Assembly: GCA_963675135.1 (NCBI GenBank)
Contig: OY776119.1
Coordinates: 3,332,148 to 3,396,147, forward strand
DNA from: Galeopsis tetrahit
Taxonomy: Eukaryota; Streptophyta; Magnoliopsida; Lamiales; Lamiaceae
DNA: 64,000 nucleotides
Reading direction: 5' to 3'
In this document: one piece after another, positions 1 to 10,003 of the stretch
Layout of the letters: every line of letters begins with the position of its first letter
Numbering within the stretch: position 1 is the first letter of the stretch
The notes under the pieces: model-generated
What the model was told of the DNA's origin: nothing
The model's database searches: none
Seen by the model: the letters and a program-made list of their open reading frames with translations, nothing else
Translations under genes and position numbers: made by a program

Positions 1-80
1 ACTCTTACGAGTATAAACCAACTCTTACGAGTATAAACAACTCTTACGAGTATAAACAACTCTTACGAGTATAAACAACC
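1..80. repeat. 20-bp tandem repeat, four units
   Basis: Four nearly perfect direct copies of a roughly 20-bp unit (core ACTCTTACGAGTATAAAC) open the window. The array lies in the 3' internal region of the plus-strand gypsy element and probably continues beyond the left edge. Short arrays of this kind are common between pol and the 3' LTR of Tat-lineage elements; that assignment is inference. Confidence 0.8.
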
Positions 81-543
81 TAAGGGAGAGTATGATCCCT
101 AAGATTCTAACCTCTGAGAATATAATCCCTAAAACTCTAGTACTAAGGGAGAGACTAGAAGCATTATCAAATTTCCAAGTAAGAGCAGGGATATGCACCC
201 TATCTTCTCATTAAGATTCTTCTAGGAGCTTTAGAGCCTTTACGTGTCAAGAAGGTGCTGAAAACATGCTAAATTCATAAGCAGGACGGATATTACGTTA
301 CACCTATAATAACAGAGTCAGAGATATATATGTATATATATGCATGCCAAGTGATAAATGTGCAGGTACGATATTAAGCGGAAGAAAAGCGGAAATATTC
401 AAGACTTAAGGCACCATGCCTAAGCCCTCCACAGAAAAACCCCGGAGTGTGGAGTCTCCAGAAAATACCAAAAAGGGCCTTAGAGGCCTTAACAAAATAA
501 AAGGTGTTTTAAAAAGTACCAAAGTGTTATCAGATAAATAAAG

Positions 544-1233
544 TTATGAAGAGAGGGGAACACCATTCTTCCCCTCGGAACCTTCTCCTGCCTCCTCAGC
601 TCGCCCACTGGAATCACCTCCCTCTGCCTTCTCCGTCAGAGCACCTGCTGCCACGGTAGCCACTGGAGTTGGGTTTTCCACACGAATAGGGAAAGCCATA
701 TCCTTCGCCGGTGTAAGATCATCCAATTTCAGGGCAGCATCCTTCAATTCCAAGACCGCCTTCCTCATTCCAGGTAACCACCAAGGGGTATTGATGTCTT
801 CCTTAGCATCTCCAGGGAACTTAGGGGGAGTGTCCAGTTCTTCCAACAGGAGGGCGCGAGTATACTGACCATTAAATCCTGGAGCAGAATGTTCAGCTAC
901 GGCGTTAGAAAATCCATGATCAATGAAATGGGGGATATATGCACCCATCGTCCCCAAAAAGCTGCTACTCTGAAGAAAAGCCTCCAACCACTCCTGATGC
1001 AAGGTACCTAGAAATTTCTGACCTACGGCAGAGGTAAACAGGGAATCTATGCACAATTTCATACCAGCCAGAGGAAGAGTAACCTCCAGTTGTTCAACCC
1101 GTTTACCAAACTCTTTCTTCAGCGTATAACGCTCTATAAAAGCCAGGAGATGGTCGACATTAATCTCATCCGGAGACTTAGTAACCATTGAGAGAGGAGC
1201 GGCATCACGCAAAATCTGAGTTAACCAACTCAT
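544..1233 (-). CDS. Antisense ORF in the 3' region of a Tat-like gypsy element
   Basis: This 229-residue open frame runs opposite to the element that carries it, between the presumed end of pol and the polypurine tract. The protein starts MSWLTQIL, has a mixed helical-looking body and an acidic, Glu/Gly/Ser-rich tail. It has no gag, protease, integrase or RT motif, no signal peptide and no obvious membrane segment. Extra antisense ORFs in this position are known in Tat-lineage elements of plants such as Grande, and their function is unsettled. It could be the C-terminal part of a longer, spliced antisense gene. The frame looks conserved rather than random because it is long and GC-richer than its surroundings. 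Confidence 0.5.
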   Translation of the reverse strand: MSWLTQILRDAAPLSMVTKSPDEINVDHLLAFIERYTLKKEFGKRVEQLEVTLPLAGMKLCIDSLFTSAVGQKFLGTLHQEWLEAFLQSSSFLGTMGAYIPHFIDHGFSNAVAEHSAPGFNGQYTRALLLEELDTPPKFPGDAKEDINTPWWLPGMRKAVLELKDAALKLDDLTPAKDMAFPIRVENPTPVATVAAGALTEKAEGGDSSGRAEEAGEGSEGKNGVPLSS

Positions 1234-1574
1234 CGCTGCACAAAGAAATATGAAATGACATTAATAAACATAGCAGGTTAAAGTCTTGAGGACAACACCA
1301 AGAGAGGAAAAATGGTATTTCCATCATCGGGACTTAAAGGATAATCGGGGCGACCAAAACCGAAATGAGAGAGAGCTCTAGGATTCTTACAGATACTCAT
1401 CACATCAAAAAAGGCATGGAGCTTTCTGAAGGTAATTATTAAGAAAGTAATCGAGTCCGCAGCATTTCGAGGAGTATTTCAAGGAATGGATTATCTCTTT
1501 AATATTTATCTCAGTGTTATTGTTTTCCTACTCTCCTAAAAATTATTCCTTTTATGAGAGTATGGGGGAGTGGT

Positions 1575-2352
1575 TGATGTAGATAAATATGTCGCTCTCT
1601 GAGAAGTCGACACGTGGAAACGAGATAAATTATGATAGTTGTGATTAGGTCAATATATTGAAGAAACAGGATTAATACACCCCTGGGCTTAAGCAGGGAA
1701 ATCAGAGAAATCAGGGTGATTGGGCCTTTGGCCCATATTTGGAGAGATTAAGAGCCCTTGGGCCTGAAAAGATCCAGCCCAAATATGGAATGAATAGTCC
1801 ATCTTTCTTGGTCAAGTCAAATAAGTGGATTAACCCACGAAGATAGGGGGCGGATATTTAAAAGAACCAAGTCTCCAGGGAGAGTGAGACCGATTCTTTA
1901 GGGATTTGAGGCCTGATTTACGGGAATGGGCCGAAAATGTAGGGAGAATGAGTCTTTCCCTCTACGCAGAGAGGGGCCAGGTATATAAGCAGGTTCTTTC
2001 CACATTCTTAATTACGTTCTTTACAGAATACATACGTTTTTATGACGATACATACATTTTACATGTTATACACACTTTTACACGAATTATACACTGATTG
2101 GAGGAGAAACTCCACTATATTCGCCGGAATTTCCCTAGATATACAGGGGAATTCCTCTTTGATTTCGCCTACGATCGAATCTGACTTGAGCGTCGGAGCT
2201 TCTACGCCGGAGCCCCCCTCCGGCGTACTTTTGTAGGTTATTTTTGGATTTACGAGAAGATTGCCAAGGATAAACTGACGATTTACACCCGTGATTAATA
2301 GTGCTCGCAAAGGAACGGTCGATATCCGTAAGCGTTCTTTTTCGACGCATCA
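1575..2352 (+). repeat. 3' LTR of the plus-strand gypsy element
   Basis: The 778-bp LTR begins TGATG and ends CATCA, a 5-bp inverted terminal pair. It is the inverted homologue of 3241-4008, with obvious divergence by eye, so the two belong to different copies and are not a pair from one insertion. It is preceded by a polypurine tract. On the right it runs straight into the gag codons of the other element. Confidence 0.8.
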
Positions 2353-3182
2353 TCCGCGTTCTCAAATCTCATCAAGTGCTCATAGGGATCCGAAGTGCCA
2401 TCGTATTCAAAATTTAAAGATTTGAAGTTAGAGGGCAGTTCGTCTTGTAAAATAGTAGATGAAAATTGATATCCAGTGGTGTAAGAGGGTTTACTTACGT
2501 TGTCAGTAATATGTCTCTGCATATCCCTCATCTCTTTACGCAGAGCTTGTATCTGATCACTGACGGCCCCTTGATACGTGTCGTCCGTGCTTTCTCCCAT
2601 CCCCGTATCCAGGGTGATATCCCCAAGGACTCTCTCTGCATCCCTCCGAAGGGGTCTTTCCAGGACGCTTCTCTCAGCCTGGGAAGGTACTTTCTCTTCT
2701 GGGTTTTGAGGGGGATCTTCGTTCCTGGAAGGGACTGGGACCGAATCAATGACATGTTCAGGTGGATTTGGTCGTGTGCCCTTATGAACAGGTTCAGGAG
2801 GGCGAAGTCCTCGAGCAGCAATTATCCTCTCCACTGATTGTGCTATCATCTCATCCAACTGATCTCGAGAGACGGTCAAGAGTTCTGGTTGAGTGTTAGG
2901 GTTATCCTTATTGATCCCACTCCCTGACGCTCCTGAGATACCTGGTGTGTCTCCTTCCTGAGTGGGAGGGATATCCTCCGGTGCGTGGTCTACCTGTTGT
3001 TTCCCTAGATTTCGATTTGAGGGAAAACCTGGAGGAGGAATATCTTCTGGTGTGTGATCCATGGGACGTTTCCCTAAATTCCGATTTAAGGGAAATCTTG
3101 GAGGGGGCGGAGGAAGAGGAAGTGGAGGAGTGGAATCTCCTTTCTCCTTTGTCTGCTTTGTTGGATCTTGTCCTCCACCCAT
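2353..3182 (-). pseudogene. gag of a Tat-like gypsy element, truncated
   Basis: This is the N-terminal part of a plant gypsy Gag (capsid precursor). The first 100 or so residues are low complexity, Pro/Gly/Glu-rich, with two near-identical stretches (PPPGFPSNRNLGK-like). A coiled, charged region follows, then the start of the retrotransposon gag domain (LPSNFKSLNFEYDGTSDP, then HLMRFEN), which is typical of Tat/Athila-type Gags. The frame stays open over the junction and runs about 20 codons into the neighbouring LTR, ending at 2295, but those residues are LTR-derived. No zinc knuckle or protease remains. The start is the ATG at 3182, 39 bp downstream of the primer-binding site. Confidence 0.75.
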
Positions 3183-3220
3183 ATCAGTACGGAACTTTTC
3201 TCACGCCTTAGCTTGAAATG

Positions 3221-3238
3221 TTCCCACAGACGGCGCCA
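3221..3238 (-). other. Primer-binding site of the minus gypsy element
   Basis: Immediately after the 5' LTR, the minus strand reads TGGCGCCGTCTGTGGGAA. This is the position of the tRNA primer site. The same 18 nt occurs beside the 5' LTR of Copia-1 (21038-21055). The priming tRNA is not identified here. Confidence 0.65.
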
Positions 3239-3240
3239 GT

Positions 3241-4008
3241 TGATGCGTCGAAAAAGAACGCTTACCGATATAGGCCGTTCTCTTACGAGCACTATTAATC
3301 ACGATCTCAATCACTCGTTCGCCTTTAACAATCTTCACGTAAATCTTCTCGTAAGTCCAAAATTGACCTGCAAAAGTACACCGGAGGGGGCCTCCGGCGT
3401 AGAAGCTCCGACGCTCAAGTCAGAATTTATCGTAGGCGAAATCAAAGAGGAATTCCCCTGAATATCTAGGGAAATTCCGGCGAATATGGTGAAGTCTCTC
3501 TTCACTATCAGTGTATATTTGTATGACCGTGTGTATAATAGGTAAAATGTATGTATCGTAATCGAATGTAATCAAGAACATGAAAATAACCTTCTTTATA
3601 TACCTGGCCCCTCTCTGCGGAGAGGGAAAGACTTATTTTCCCTGAATTCTCGGCATATCCCTAGGAATCCGGCCTCAAATCCCTAAGGACTCGGCTTATC
3701 TCCCTGAAGACTCGGTTCTTCAGCTTATCGGCTCCCATTTTAGTGGGTTTGAACTATTCATTTGACTTGACTAAGGAAGATGGACTATCCATTCCATCTC
3801 CGGATCGGATCCCTTCAAGCCCAAGGGCTACTAATCTCTTCAAACATGGGCCAAAAGCCCAATCACCCTGATTTCTCTAATTCCCCTGCTTAAGCCCAGG
3901 GGTGTATTAGTCCTGTTTCTTCGGCGTATTTGACCTAATCACAGTTATCCTAATTTATCCCGTTTCCACGTGTCGACTCCTCCGAGAGCGACATATTTAT
4001 CTACATCA
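3241..4008 (-). repeat. 5' LTR of the minus-strand gypsy element
   Basis: This 768-bp LTR, read on the minus strand, starts TGATGTAG and ends CATCA. It is followed by the primer-binding site and gag. It is the inverted partner of 1575-2352 but clearly diverged from it, so the two are separate family members. Confidence 0.8.
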
Positions 4009-4110
4009 CTTCTTATCTAAAAGTCCTAACTTGTAGAGAAGTTGAGAATTAATTCCTCAATGAACTTGTAGAGATGTGAGAAATTAATTCTTGTATATTA
4101 ATTCCTAACA
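4009..4110 (-). repeat. TRIM LTR fragment (family TRIM-1)
   Basis: This matches the roughly 70-100 bp LTR seen at 7258-7325, 9215-9361 and 15786-15860: a TCTAAAAGT...CTTGTAGAGA core and a TTAATTCCTAACA end, which on the minus strand begins TGTTAGGAATTAA. A stretch of about 35 bp is internally duplicated here. The left end is cut by the gypsy LTR. Confidence 0.65.
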
Positions 4111-4947
4111 CCTTCGTCCAATTTTAAAATGTCCATTTGAGTTGTACACGGGTTTTAAGGAGAATTGTTTGTTTATGTAAAAAGTAAAAATTTGAGAAGG
4201 GAGATAGAATAAAAATAAAGTAGTGAGTGGTTTAATGTTTCCTTTTTTTTTAAGATGAGAATTATAAAATTGAAAAAGTGAAAATTATAAAACTGAACTA
4301 TATTTTTAATTGTAAATTGAAATTTTGATAAACTCGGTTTTACTTGGTTTCCGCCGCCGCCGCCCTCTAACAACAAGGACAAAGACGTAAATCCATCTCC
4401 TCCGCCGCCGAAAGATCCAGGTTTGTTCTGGAGGAAGAAATGGATTTCACGGGCTCGACACAATTATGGCGTATGAATATGATTTATTTTATTTTGCTTT
4501 TTTTTTTTTTATTGATTATCTCTTTTTCTTGCCAATAAATGAACTTAATTTGATTATTTATTCTTACTAGGGATCAAATTTTTATTGTTATGGTTTGCAG
4601 AGAAAGATCGTCGTTTTCTGTTAGGGAGATCTTGAATTTAGTGAATATAGACTAATGTATTTAATAAATCACGAAAATATTCACGAATATATAAGACATT
4701 TTAAAATAATAAAATTCAATAATTCGATTGTTGTTAAGCCTAGGGACAAGACATAATTTTTCCTATTTGTGGCGTATTAATTTAAGGGCCTGCTCCAGAA
4801 AATGAGTTAATTAATTAAAGGAGTGATTTATTCAATACTTAAAACACGCAAATATATCTTTAATTTATTAGACTAACTAATTAAAAACATCTAAAGAAGT
4901 AGAGCTTCATTCATAGTTCATCCTTTACTTGCATCATATATAGAAGA
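4111..4947. other. AT-rich intergenic DNA downstream of gene A
   Basis: No gene is recognised. A short CCG-rich patch (4350-4410) and a T-run are present. 4680-4730 resembles flank sequence at 8600-8640 and 29010-29045, so part of this is an arm of the tandem duplication. 4840-4947 is shared with the DNA downstream of copies B and C. Confidence 0.5.
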
Positions 4948-7026
4948 TTAGCCCCTTTGCATTATTTTCTGTCCCATGTATCTGCATCACAAGAAAGATA
5001 GATTGATAATTAAAAGCTAACTAAATATTGATTTATTTGTCGCAAACATATTAGCCACGAGTGAATAGCAACAAATTCTGCAACAAAATTATTTCATTGC
5101 TAATTAACGTTAGCAATAAAAATATTAGAATTGAATTAGCTACAATTATTTCTTGTAGTGAATATAAATATACAAAGACTATTAATGTTATCATGTACCT
5201 CCCAAGCATCATGACTGTGGCTTGAGGATTGGTTCCAGGGGAATTATAAAAGGTTGAACCATCAATCACGCGCAAAGAGTCCACACCTATCACTCTGTAT
5301 TCGGAATCCACGACCCGACCCACTTGACATCCTCCGTGGTAATGTGATATGGTCATCACACTGTCTATGCAAAACTGCTCCCACGAATCAACTTTGATTG
5401 GGTGCTTTCTACCCTTACCGTTTCTAGAAAGTTCCAACCTTAACTCCATGAGTGATTCGAATGTGGTGTTGGGGTATCGATATTCGGAGAAAGCCTTCGA
5501 TTCGACTACTCCCCTGATGATCTCCATTGCCTTCACACACCTTTGAAGGTCTCTTGGGTCCTGGAAGTAGTTGAACGTCACACTCGGATTCTCATCCGGG
5601 TCATTGCTTTGGAGCTCCAAATACCCGGTAGAGAAGGGTTGGGCCAACTTTTCCAAGATCATTATTGATTGAACGAGGCTTTGATTGCGGGAAAAAAAAC
5701 CCGAGCCGAAGAGCCCACCTAGTTCTTCCACGTAGCACCCAATATCATTTGTTATACCTGCCATCTTAACGAGGGAATTTTCAACAGGCTTAGGGGAAGG
5801 TATTATCACTGAATTCATCGGGTTATCAGACATGCCTTGGCCCACCATTGGATGGTCCAATATTACATTTATTTCGTGGGCCTTGAGATGATGGGTCGGC
5901 CCAATACCGCTCAACATCAATAGTTGTGGGCTCCCCAATGCACCAGATGAAAGAATGATCTCACTCAAAGAATTGTTGGTCAATAATGTTGTGTGGTTGT
6001 TGCCGTTTGAGTCTTTGAACACAACGCCGTAAGCCTCCGGTTTTAGTCCTGCCAAATTGCAATTTAGTGCATGTTTTAATACCTTTCGAGTTTGTCAGTG
6101 TTAGTTGTATTAAAACGAATGAGATCACATGTTTCAACATTAATGTTTCACATTTTATTTTAGTATATATAATAAATCTGACCTGGTAAAGTCTTAAACA
6201 AGATTTGGTGTACGGATGCATGCAAATAAACAGTAATCATGGTTTGATTCGCATACTCCAACAAATCAGCAGCAGTATGTCTATACCCATTTTCATCAAT
6301 AATTGAACCCCCAATTTTGGTCCCTTGCAAATGCTCATATGTGAATCCGTTGTACGGTGAAACCCCGACTTCCACCAACCCGTCCCTCATCGCTACTTGC
6401 CACTCAAACTCTTGCGGTCGAAATGCTACTTTCCTCTCCACCCACTCGTATGACTCGTTCACTAGCTGTGGGTCCAAACCCACCTCTCGCACGAACTCAC
6501 TCTCTGCCCTCGAATAAAATCCTGCGTTGATGGCAGTGCTTCCACCCAGGACGCGCCCGCGCTGGTTGAGAACACCGTCCGTTGAGACAAATTGTTGTGT
6601 GGCCGAGCTCGGGGATGTATCTTGTAATGTCGATACAAAACTCGTCAAACGGGTTATGTTGGGGTACGGAAGGCCGCCCCTCTCTAGAACTAGTACTTTT
6701 GCGGTGGCGGAGAGCGTCGCTGCCACCGCACAGCCTGCGGTTCCACCGCCAACGATTATGTAGTCATAGTACTCCACTCCCTCCACTGACGTGGCATCTT
6801 TTGCAAAAGAAGGGTATGCTTCTGATCACAAATATACAACATGAAATTTATTAATTTAAAATTATATATTCAAACAGTATGCATGAAATATCAGTGGAAT
6901 AGAAAAATCGAACCGAAAAATTAGAGTCCAAAAGGCTACCACATCACCTTTTTGGGCAAAAGAACAAACGGTGAAGAACATCACAAGAGAAGCTGTAATA
7001 ATGGGAACCCACTTTACATAAGCCAT
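4948..7026 (-). CDS. GMC FAD oxidoreductase, (R)-mandelonitrile lyase-like (copy A)
   Basis: This intact four-exon gene (7026-6948, 6821-6183, 6048-5199, 4981-4948) encodes about 533 residues; all introns are GT-AG. Family members are secreted or ER-routed flavoproteins, either hydroxynitrile lyases or alcohol-oxidising HOTHEAD-like enzymes; the substrate here is unknown. Exon 1 encodes a hydrophobic signal peptide (MAYVKWVPIITASLV). Exon 2 carries the FAD-binding motif (VGGGTAGC, then LERGG) and the first GMC signature (GRVLGGSTAINAG). Exon 3 has the second signature (GALGSPQLLMLSGIGP) and the C-terminal catalytic domain with HYHGGCQVG and GTNPQATVMMLGR. The second active-site position, His in almond HNL, is Asn, as is usual for the -like group. 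Unusually, the Trp before the catalytic HYH is Ser. The last exon adds YMGQKIMQRG. A TATA-like box lies about 60 bp upstream. Confidence 0.9.
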
Positions 7027-7082
7027 AGTTTCAAAAAATAAAAGATCAGATGCATGAAGCGATTGAAGATGAACAAATTAAA

Positions 7083-7093
7083 CTCCTTTTATA
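7083..7093 (-). promoter_or_regulatory. TATA box of gene A
   Basis: The minus strand reads TATAAAAGGAG about 60 bp before the ATG. The same block (TATAAAAGGAGT-like) occurs at the same distance in copies C and D and is degraded in B and E, which supports it as the core promoter. Confidence 0.55.
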
Positions 7094-7119
7094 GGGGAAA
7101 TAATTAGGTTGCCATTAAT

Positions 7120-7728
7120 CAGACCCGGTCCTAATGTTAGGCCAACGAGGCGACCGATTCAGGCCCAAAAATATTTCAATTTTTTAGGGGCCTATTTTTT
7201 ATAATATCTTATATATATATATATATAATATATTAATATAACTATATATGAAATAATTTCGTCTCATCTAAAAGTTCGATCTTGTAGAGAAATGAAAAAT
7301 TAATTGTTGTATATTAATTTATAATAATATAAGATGCATAAAGAGAAGTTAGAAGCTAAAAAAAGTAAAAATAATTAATGAAGGAGAAGGGAAGGGAAGG
7401 GAAGAAAAAACTAGGAGAAAAAAGTCACAACAAAGGCTTCAGATTACCCCTTTATGTTTATCATCAAATATGTATATTTTAGTTTATTGTTATTTAAATT
7501 GATTAACACTTTTGCTACTAAAACAGTTAGACGAGTCATATTTATGTAATTGTTTAGAATACAATTGTCGTATTATTTTAAGTATTGAGAAAAAATACAT
7601 ATTGTTAGTCCTTTAAAAGTTGTTTTACATTATATTTCATGAATTCGTACATAATAAAAAATATGTTGGGATGGGGCCTTTTTTTTTAAAGCTCGATTCA
7701 GGCCCAAATATTTATAGGACCGGCCCTG
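7120..7728. mobile_element. Non-autonomous hAT-like element upstream of gene A
   Basis: The 609-bp element begins CAGACCCGGTCCTA and ends TAGGACCGGCCCTG, terminal inverted repeats matching at 12 of 14 positions. It is flanked by a perfect 8-bp target duplication, CCATTAAT (7112-7119 and 7729-7736). There is no transposase ORF. It starts 27 bp upstream of the gene A TATA box and carries a TRIM LTR fragment. Copies C and D lack it at this site: their sequence runs straight through CATTAATTAATATG or its equivalent. Confidence 0.8.
7258..7325 (-). repeat. TRIM-1 LTR fragment inside the hAT element
   Basis: This is similar to the other TRIM-1 LTRs (TTCGTCTCATCTAAAAGTTC, then TTGTAGAGA, then TTGTATATTAATT). 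It is a lone LTR without a primer site. Confidence 0.55.
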
Positions 7729-7736
7729 CCATTAAT

Positions 7737-8129
7737 TAATATGGTAAAGACAAAGTGATATTTTATAGTATTACAACTAATACATTTTTAAGCATTCTTA
7801 ATGTTTTATGATCATATCAGCATATGAACTAATAAGCTGGCGAGACTTTGTCTTTCTTTCGACAAATACAACATAAATATGACAAAATTTAGTAAAATAT
7901 GATTTGATCGATAATTTTTTAATTCAAATTTAGTTTTAGGTTATCTTCCTTTTTTACAATTCTATCTTGAAGTTTTTGATGTTTTATTCAGTGATTAATT
8001 TTTTTAGTTCATTAAATTAGGTAATTAGCAGGTAACATCACCTTTTTTTAAAAAAAAATATTTCTTTTATTACAAGAAACTATGAACCCCATAAAATATT
8101 ATACACACCCCAAATATAATTTTTTTTAT
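7737..8129. other. AT-rich upstream flank of gene A
   Basis: There is no coding signal. The sequence, for example around 7790-7990, is shared with 28745-28960 upstream of copy C, so it is part of the duplicated unit. Confidence 0.5.
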
Positions 8130-8425
8130 GTTACGGTATTCGATCTAGGGATCGACTAATCCGGGGGATCAATCCTACTGTCCACTTATGGAGGCCCTGT
8201 TTAAAACAGAGCTTTGTGCTCTGTATGGACATATAAATTTTTTGCACCTTAGGGGTTTCGAACCTAAGATCTACGTACCGTCCATTTACGGGGGCCCCGT
8301 TTAAAGCCAGAGCTTTGAGCTCTGAATGGGCATAAGATTGTTTTGCACCTTAGGGGTTTCGAACCTAAGATCTAGAGAGGAACACAATCCTAAGTCCCAA
8401 GTCTACACCATTAGGCCAACTCATT
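8130..8425 (-). repeat. tRNA-derived SINE with duplicated body
   Basis: On the minus strand it begins GTTGGCCTAATGG. This contains an A-box-like sequence (8408-8418), followed 43 bp later by a perfect B box, GGTTCGAAACC (8355-8365), which is the internal RNA polymerase III promoter layout. The B-box block and the following roughly 100 bp are repeated once more (second B box 8254-8264). Related SINE pieces occur at 43133-43206, 46890-46990 and 60745-60815. Confidence 0.6.
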
Positions 8426-9214
8426 GAGGTTATATGAAAAATATAAAGTGAAGTTACCTCCTCAAAATAAAAGTGATAATCTTGTGTTGTGGACTAAATT
8501 AAAAAAAAGGGTAACTTATTGGACTAAAAAAAAATATATAATCCCTTTTATTCTTGAACTGCACAAAAAAGAATGATATTTTATTATTATTATTTTTTTA
8601 ATTTACTTAATACTTAAGTCATTTTAAAATAATAAAATTCAATGATCGATCCTATAATTTTTTAAGAAATCTAGTATTAGATTAAAGTAGATTTACAATT
8701 TTCAGTGTTCTAAAATCAATCGAACAACACAAGGATGCTCTGTGAGAGGAAAAATTGAAAAAAATTTGTTAGGCCTAGAGATTGAGACGAAAACCGGCAC
8801 TATAGGAAAAAAGATAGGTTAGGCTTAGAGACGAGACATAAGCTGACAATCATAAGTAAAGAAAAAAAAGTTAGGCCCAAAGATAGAGACTTAATCTATG
8901 TCCTCTTCCCAACCATTATCAGTACTTGAGATCTGACAAATTCGTCTCCATTTTTTAAATCAATCTGATATGCAGATGTACGCCGCGAGACTATTGAGCA
9001 TAAACTTCATTTTTTTTTTTTTTTTTTTAAATATGATTGTCATTTTTTGATTAATTTTCTCTTTTTCTGGCCAATAAAAGGAAATTTGTGCATCAAACGT
9101 AAGATTTTATTGTTATACTCTCCAACTCTCTTCCACCACTTTTATTTGAAAACAATCCACTTTTAGACGTTTTACTATTATCTTATCTACAAAATCAAAT
9201 AAAGAAATTGTAAG
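8426..9214. other. AT-rich intergenic DNA, duplicated flank
   Basis: No gene is seen. 8580-8900 is shared with 28980-29260 (upstream of C) and partly with 21945-22080 and 45330-45420, including repeated GTTAGGCCCAGAGA-type segments. The rest is A/T runs. Confidence 0.5.
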
Positions 9215-9361
9215 AAATTCGTCTCATCTAAAAGTCTGAACTTGTAGAGAGGGTGAGAATTAATTCTTGTATATTAATTATACCATGAAAGAATTTCATC
9301 TCATCTAAAAGTCCGAACTTGTAGAGAGGGTGAGAATTAATTCTTGTATATTAATTCCTAA
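9215..9361 (-). mobile_element. TRIM-1 remnant: two LTRs with internal region lost
   Basis: On the minus strand, a full LTR (TGTTAGGAATTAATATAC to TTCTTTCA) is followed by TGGTAT, the first six bases of a Met-tRNA primer site. It then goes directly into a second, nearly identical LTR missing its first bases. The roughly 150-bp interior present at 15861-16007 is absent. This fixes the family as a TRIM and shows an internal deletion. Confidence 0.7.
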
Positions 9362-10003
9362 CAGAAATCTTTGTTAAATTTTCTATACTCACAATATCAT
9401 CACTTTATTCTTAAAATTTGGGCTACTATTTGCATTCAAATAGTTAGAGTACAAAGGGAGTAGTCTGAGATTTTGAATTTAGTGAATATAGACATGCATG
9501 GTTATTTTTTTCCTGTTCGACTTCCTATAAGCCGAGTCCGGCCAGGGGACGGACCAAAACTCGAGGTCAGGAGATAATTTTTTTTTAATGATTCAAAACA
9601 CTAACATATATATATATATATATATATAAATATAACATTTATACACATTATATTTACATTAAATTTAATTATCTAAAACATTAACATATGTATATATAAT
9701 TATAATATTTATGCATATATAGTGTTCCTTCAAAAAAAAAAACCCTACTACACTTACTTTATTTCATCCCTAATTTATCTATTTTATTATCTACTTCATT
9801 TATAAACAAAAAATATTCCTTAATTAAAATCTGTAGTAAAAGAAACAAATACACTATATATAGGTGGACGGAAGGAGTATTAGTTATCACATTTCTAAAA
9901 CACGGCAATATATCTTTAATCTATTAGACTAACTAATTGAAGATATCTAAAAAAGTAGAGCTTCATTCATAGTTCATCCTTTGCTTGCATCATATATAGA
10001 AGA
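9362..10003. other. Downstream flank of pseudogene B
   Basis: This is AT-rich, with an (AT)n run near 9607-9628. 9500-9990 is clearly shared with 25745-26160 downstream of copy C, including the CCTATAAGCCGAGTC segment, so it belongs to the tandem duplication unit. No gene is seen. Confidence 0.55.

Larger units (their letters stand above)
1..2352 (+). mobile_element. Ty3/gypsy (Tat-like) element, 3' part, nested in a sister element
   Basis: This is the 3' end of a plus-strand LTR retrotransposon. A purine-rich tract (TATGGGGGAGTGG, 1561-1573) sits directly before an LTR at 1575-2352, as expected for a polypurine tract. The internal DNA 1-1574 shows no reverse transcriptase; it holds a tandem repeat and an antisense ORF. 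The LTR ends exactly inside the gag gene of a minus-strand copy of the same family, so the simplest reading is nested insertion, with the 5' LTR and pol beyond the left edge. The target duplication cannot be checked because the left end is missing. Confidence 0.75.
2353..4008 (-). mobile_element. Ty3/gypsy (Tat-like) element, 5' LTR and gag only
   Basis: Reading on the minus strand, this is an LTR (4008 to 3241), a primer-binding site (plus-strand 3221-3238) and the start of gag. It is cut by the insertion of a sister element whose 3' LTR ends at 2352. The rest of the element would lie left of the window. The right edge abuts a TRIM LTR fragment, so this element probably inserted into a TRIM. 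Confidence 0.7.

Noticed and set aside
1..80. CRISPR-like array
   Set aside because: Units are contiguous, without spacers, in a plant retrotransposon.
8355..8425. Possible tRNA gene
   Set aside because: Only the A- and B-box blocks of a SINE are present; no cloverleaf or acceptor stem could be drawn.
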